From contig NZ_QTJR01000003.1 of assembly GCF_003382285.1 (NCBI RefSeq), forward strand, positions 248,001-312,000: 64,000 bases of DNA, in the 5' to 3' direction. The translations under genes were made by a program, and so were the position numbers. The stretch is from Lysobacter soli (GTDB lineage: Bacteria > Pseudomonadota > Gammaproteobacteria > Xanthomonadales > Xanthomonadaceae). Below, one piece after another: positions 61,491 through 64,000 of the stretch; the first letter of the stretch is position 1, and every line of letters starts with the position of its first letter. Under the pieces are notes generated by a model that saw only the letters and a list, made by a program, of their open reading frames with translations, was not told where the DNA came from and ran no database searches.

Positions 61491-61613
61491 TGGAGCCCCT
61501 GAAAGCGCGGTTTTATTGCACCGCACGACGACCGATTCACCGCCTCCGCCTAGAATTGGCGCATCGCGCGCGGCGTTCGATCGCGCGCCGCCCTCTCGAA
61601 CACAAGGATTCCC

Positions 61614-62771
61614 ATGCGCCCTTTCCCCCTCGGTGACGAAATCGATGCCCTGCGCGACGCCGTTCGCCGCTTCGCCGAGGTCGAGATCGCACCGCGCGCG
61701 GCGCAGATCGACGAGGAGAACTGGTTCCCGCAGGACCTGTGGCCGAAGCTCGGCGAAATGGGCCTGCTGGGCATGACGGTCCCCGCCGAGTACGGCGGCA
61801 GCGAGATGGGCTACCTCGCGCACCTGGTTGCGATGGAAGAGATCTCCCGCGCGTCCGGCTCGGTTGGGCTGAGCTATGGCGCGCATTCGAACCTGTGCGT
61901 GAGCAACCTCTACGCCAACGGCACCGACGCGCAACGCCAGAAGTACCTGCCGAAGCTGTGCAGCGGCGAGTGGAAGGGCGCGCTCGCGATGAGCGAACCG
62001 GGCGCGGGTTCCGACGTCGTCGGTTCGATGAGCTGTCGTGCGGAACTTCGCGACGGCACGTGGATCGCGAACGGCAACAAGATGTGGATCACCAACGGCC
62101 CGGAAGCCGACGTGCTGATCGTCTACATGCGCACCGCCGGCAAGGACGCGGGCAGCCAGTGCATGACGGCCTTCATTGTCGAGAAGGGGATGAAGGGTTT
62201 CTCCACTGCGCAGAAGCTCGACAAGTTCGGCATGCGTGGCTCCAACACGTGCGAACTGGTGTTCGAGAACTGCGAGATTCCGGCCGAGAACGTGCTCGGC
62301 GAAGTGAACCGCGGCGTGAAGGTGCTGATGAGCGGCCTGAACACCGAACGCCTCGTGCTGACCGGCGGGCCGATCGGCCTGATGCAGGCGGCGCTCGACA
62401 TCGCCCTGCCCTACGTGCGCGAACGCAAGCAGTTCAACGCGGCCATCGGTACGTTCGGGCTGATGCAGGGCAAGATTGCCGACATGTACACCGCGCTGCA
62501 GTCGAGCCGCGCGTTCGCCTACCAGGTCGGTCGTGATTTCGATGCGGGACACCGCAGTCGCGTGGATGCCGCTTCGTGCCTGCTGCATGCGTCGGAAGCG
62601 GCGGTGCAGGTCGCGCTGGAAGGCATCCAGGCGCTCGGCGGCAACGGCTACATCAACGAGTTCCCGACCGGCCGCATCCTGCGCGATGCCAAGCTCTACG
62701 CCATCGGCGCGGGCACGAACGAGATCCGCCGCATGCTGATCGGCCGCGAGCTGTTCGAAGAGCGGCACTGA
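61614..62771 (+). CDS. Isovaleryl-CoA dehydrogenase-like acyl-CoA dehydrogenase
   Basis: AAGGAT five bases before ATG 61614; 385 residues. FAD-binding blocks [15 protein letters not shown] and [12 protein letters not shown] are standard. The catalytic Glu is at residue 245 in [17 protein letters not shown], the helix-G position used by isovaleryl-CoA dehydrogenases instead of the C-terminal Glu of other family members; the later [13 protein letters not shown] and [13 protein letters not shown] complete the active site. It would convert isovaleryl-CoA to 3-methylcrotonyl-CoA in leucine breakdown, together with the dehydrogenase gene at 59182. Later pathway genes (methylcrotonyl-CoA carboxylase, HMG-CoA lyase) are not in the window. 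Confidence 0.92.
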   Translation: MRPFPLGDEIDALRDAVRRFAEVEIAPRAAQIDEENWFPQDLWPKLGEMGLLGMTVPAEYGGSEMGYLAHLVAMEEISRASGSVGLSYGAHSNLCVSNLYANGTDAQRQKYLPKLCSGEWKGALAMSEPGAGSDVVGSMSCRAELRDGTWIANGNKMWITNGPEADVLIVYMRTAGKDAGSQCMTAFIVEKGMKGFSTAQKLDKFGMRGSNTCELVFENCEIPAENVLGEVNRGVKVLMSGLNTERLVLTGGPIGLMQAALDIALPYVRERKQFNAAIGTFGLMQGKIADMYTALQSSRAFAYQVGRDFDAGHRSRVDAASCLLHASEAAVQVALEGIQALGGNGYINEFPTGRILRDAKLYAIGAGTNEIRRMLIGRELFEERH

Positions 62772-62800
62772 GCCGTCGCGAAGCCGTAGCCTGAAACGAG

Positions 62801-62826
62801 ACGGCCGTCGCATCGACGGCCGTTTT
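62801..62826 (+). terminator. Rho-independent terminator after the isovaleryl-CoA dehydrogenase gene
   Basis: The ten-base-pair perfect stem ACGGCCGTCG/CGACGGCCGT (loop CAT) is followed by TTTTG. The autotransporter gene converges on it. Confidence 0.85.
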
Positions 62827-62846
62827 GCATTGCGCCGACGATGCGA

Positions 62847-64000
62847 TCAGAACGCCGTCGTCCAGTTGAGCATCGCCTGCGTCCACGTTTCGCCGTGATC
62901 GCTGCGTGCATCGACGTCCAGGCTCAGGCGGCTGTTGTAGCGCAGCCACGTACCGACGCCGAAACCGAGCACGCCGACGTCGCGATCCAGCGCGCCGCCC
63001 ATGATCGGCGACCACGCGTCCAGTGCAGTGAAACGCGCCTGGATGTCGCCCCCGGACTGCGAGAGCAGGCGCTGCCATTCCGCGCGAGCCTGAAGGTCCC
63101 ATTGCATCGAACCGACGTTCCATTGCGTCGCATACCGCGCCCCGAGCAAGGCCTGGCTGACGCGCATAGACGATGCATCGGTGCTCAGGCCGAAGCCGAC
63201 CGCGCCCGCTTCGCTGAAGCCATCGCGTTCAAGCTGCAGGTTCTGCACGCCTACGTAAGGCGTGATGCGCCCCTCACCGACGTTCATCGGCAAGCCGGCC
63301 TGCATGCCGACGCTCGCATAACGCTGCGCGTAGTCGGTGCCAAGGCGGAACGCGTCCGCGCCGAGTAGCACGTCACGACGCGTCCAGCGCTGCATGCGGC
63401 CGACGGCAACGCTGCCGAGCAGGTAGCCCTGACCGAGGTCGTAGCTCGCGTAGAACTGCGCCTCCAGCTGGCGGTTGTGTTCGCGATCGAAACGCTGCTC
63501 GTGGTGCGCGTAGCCCTCGGTCTGCGCGAGCGCGGCGCCGACGGTCAGCGCGCCGATGCGGCGATCCTGGCCGGCCATCCAGCCGTCGGCCTGCATGTCG
63601 AAACGCGCGAGCGCACGCTGCGAGTCGAGGTCGTCGAACCATGCGCCGCCGAGCGGCGCGTCCTGCAGCGCGTCGATGCGCGATTCCAGCGCGCGGCGGT
63701 TGCCTTCGATCGCCATCATCGCGAAGGCGGTGTCGGCGACGTGCAGCTCGCCGGAGAGGCTCGACAGCGACGTCTCCGCCGCGGCCGCATCGGGCGTGCC
63801 CTGGAACGCGATCGCCCCCGCGAGCACGTCGAGACTGGCGCCCTCGCCATTGGCGACGCTGGTGTCGATCTGGTCCATCGCGCCTTCCATGCGCTGCGCG
63901 CTGGACAGCGCGGTCGCGCTGAGGTTCATCGACGACGCGGCCGTGGCGACGTCGGCGCGCGTGAGCAGCAGCGATACGTCGGTGGCCGCGTAAGCGACCG
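62847..64000 (-). CDS. Autotransporter outer-membrane beta-barrel domain (5' end outside window)
   Basis: The frame is open to the right edge (no stop between 63929 and 64000), so the ATG at 63929 is probably internal; 383 residues plus a partial codon are visible. The C-terminal about 280 residues form a barrel with alternating aromatic strands (FYASYDLGQGYLLGSVAVGR; RITPYVGVQNLQLER; WDLQARAEWQRLL) and end NWTTAF, whose terminal Phe is the BAM-recognition signal of autotransporters. The part before it (YAATDVSLLLTRADVATAAS) is the end of a passenger/linker region. The passenger itself is to the right of the window, so its activity is unknown. Confidence 0.9.
   Translation of the reverse strand, partial: VAYAATDVSLLLTRADVATAASSMNLSATALSSAQRMEGAMDQIDTSVANGEGASLDVLAGAIAFQGTPDAAAAETSLSSLSGELHVADTAFAMMAIEGNRRALESRIDALQDAPLGGAWFDDLDSQRALARFDMQADGWMAGQDRRIGALTVGAALAQTEGYAHHEQRFDREHNRQLEAQFYASYDLGQGYLLGSVAVGRMQRWTRRDVLLGADAFRLGTDYAQRYASVGMQAGLPMNVGEGRITPYVGVQNLQLERDGFSEAGAVGFGLSTDASSMRVSQALLGARYATQWNVGSMQWDLQARAEWQRLLSQSGGDIQARFTALDAWSPIMGGALDRDVGVLGFGVGTWLRYNSRLSLDVDARSDHGETWTQAMLNWTTAF

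Overview
The window is high-GC, densely coded DNA, and GC-rich third positions make most long antisense frames spurious. Gene content, frequent Tat and Sec signals, and intergenic palindromes of the GTCATTCC...GGAATCCA type suggest a gammaproteobacterium of the Xanthomonadaceae/Lysobacteraceae (Lysobacter-like). This is inferred from the sequence alone; no rRNA or tRNA gene was seen.

Positions 1-16,470 hold an exopolysaccharide cluster, all on the + strand. In order: the 3' end of a low-molecular-weight tyrosine phosphatase; a WecA-type glycosyl-1-phosphate transferase fused to a degenerate UDP-GlcNAc 2-epimerase domain; a Wzc/GumC-like chain-length regulator with BY-kinase; a PP-loop asparagine-synthase-like enzyme without a glutaminase domain; two paralogous exported beta-helix proteins; a GT4 glycosyltransferase; a Wzx-like flippase; a GT2 glycosyltransferase; an EpsG-like polymerase; a DUF218 protein; and a Wza/GumB-like outer-membrane lipoprotein with a TTG start. 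Together these give priming, assembly, flipping, polymerisation, phospho-regulation and export. A very strong terminator closes the cluster.

Positions 16.5-31.9 kb carry housekeeping and accessory genes: GST, a membrane protein, a VOC protein, a small MscS channel possibly frameshifted at its end, a triplicated palindromic repeat, a TerC-family exporter behind a clear yybP-ykoY (manganese) riboswitch, an HWE histidine kinase divergent from a single-domain response regulator, a PLP decarboxylase, a CPA2 antiporter overlapping tail-to-tail with an S9 peptidase, a YCII protein and a beta-lactamase-fold serine hydrolase.

Positions 32-50.6 kb hold a second VOC protein, a BON protein, a lipoprotein, a dienelactone hydrolase, DUF1328, extensin-like, GAF-GGDEF and peroxiredoxin genes, a Gly-rich membrane protein, DUF4136, a GH18 protein, a Gfo/Idh/MocA oxidoreductase, an M14 family deacylase, a likely DUF3228 protein, a three-gene operon (membrane-anchored Mrr-like nuclease, four-TM protein, COQ7-like di-iron protein), an S4 pseudouridine-synthase homologue with a changed active-site motif, DUF1456, a 37-residue Lys-rich microprotein and a Tat-exported SDR protein. 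Composite palindromic repeats fill many gaps.

Positions 50.7-53.6 kb look like a type VI secretion effector/immunity remnant of different composition: an SH3-like protein, two Cys-containing exported immunity-like proteins, a broken PAAR/VgrG-associated gene, a Tai4-like amidase immunity protein and a truncated RAYT transposase. No intact effector is present.

Positions 53.6-64 kb carry branched-chain acyl metabolism: an IcmF-type fused acyl-CoA mutase, a leucine/phenylalanine-type dehydrogenase and an isovaleryl-CoA dehydrogenase. Among them are a Sel1-prolyl-4-hydroxylase fusion and an alpha carbonic anhydrase, and the window ends in a C-terminal autotransporter barrel that runs off the right edge.
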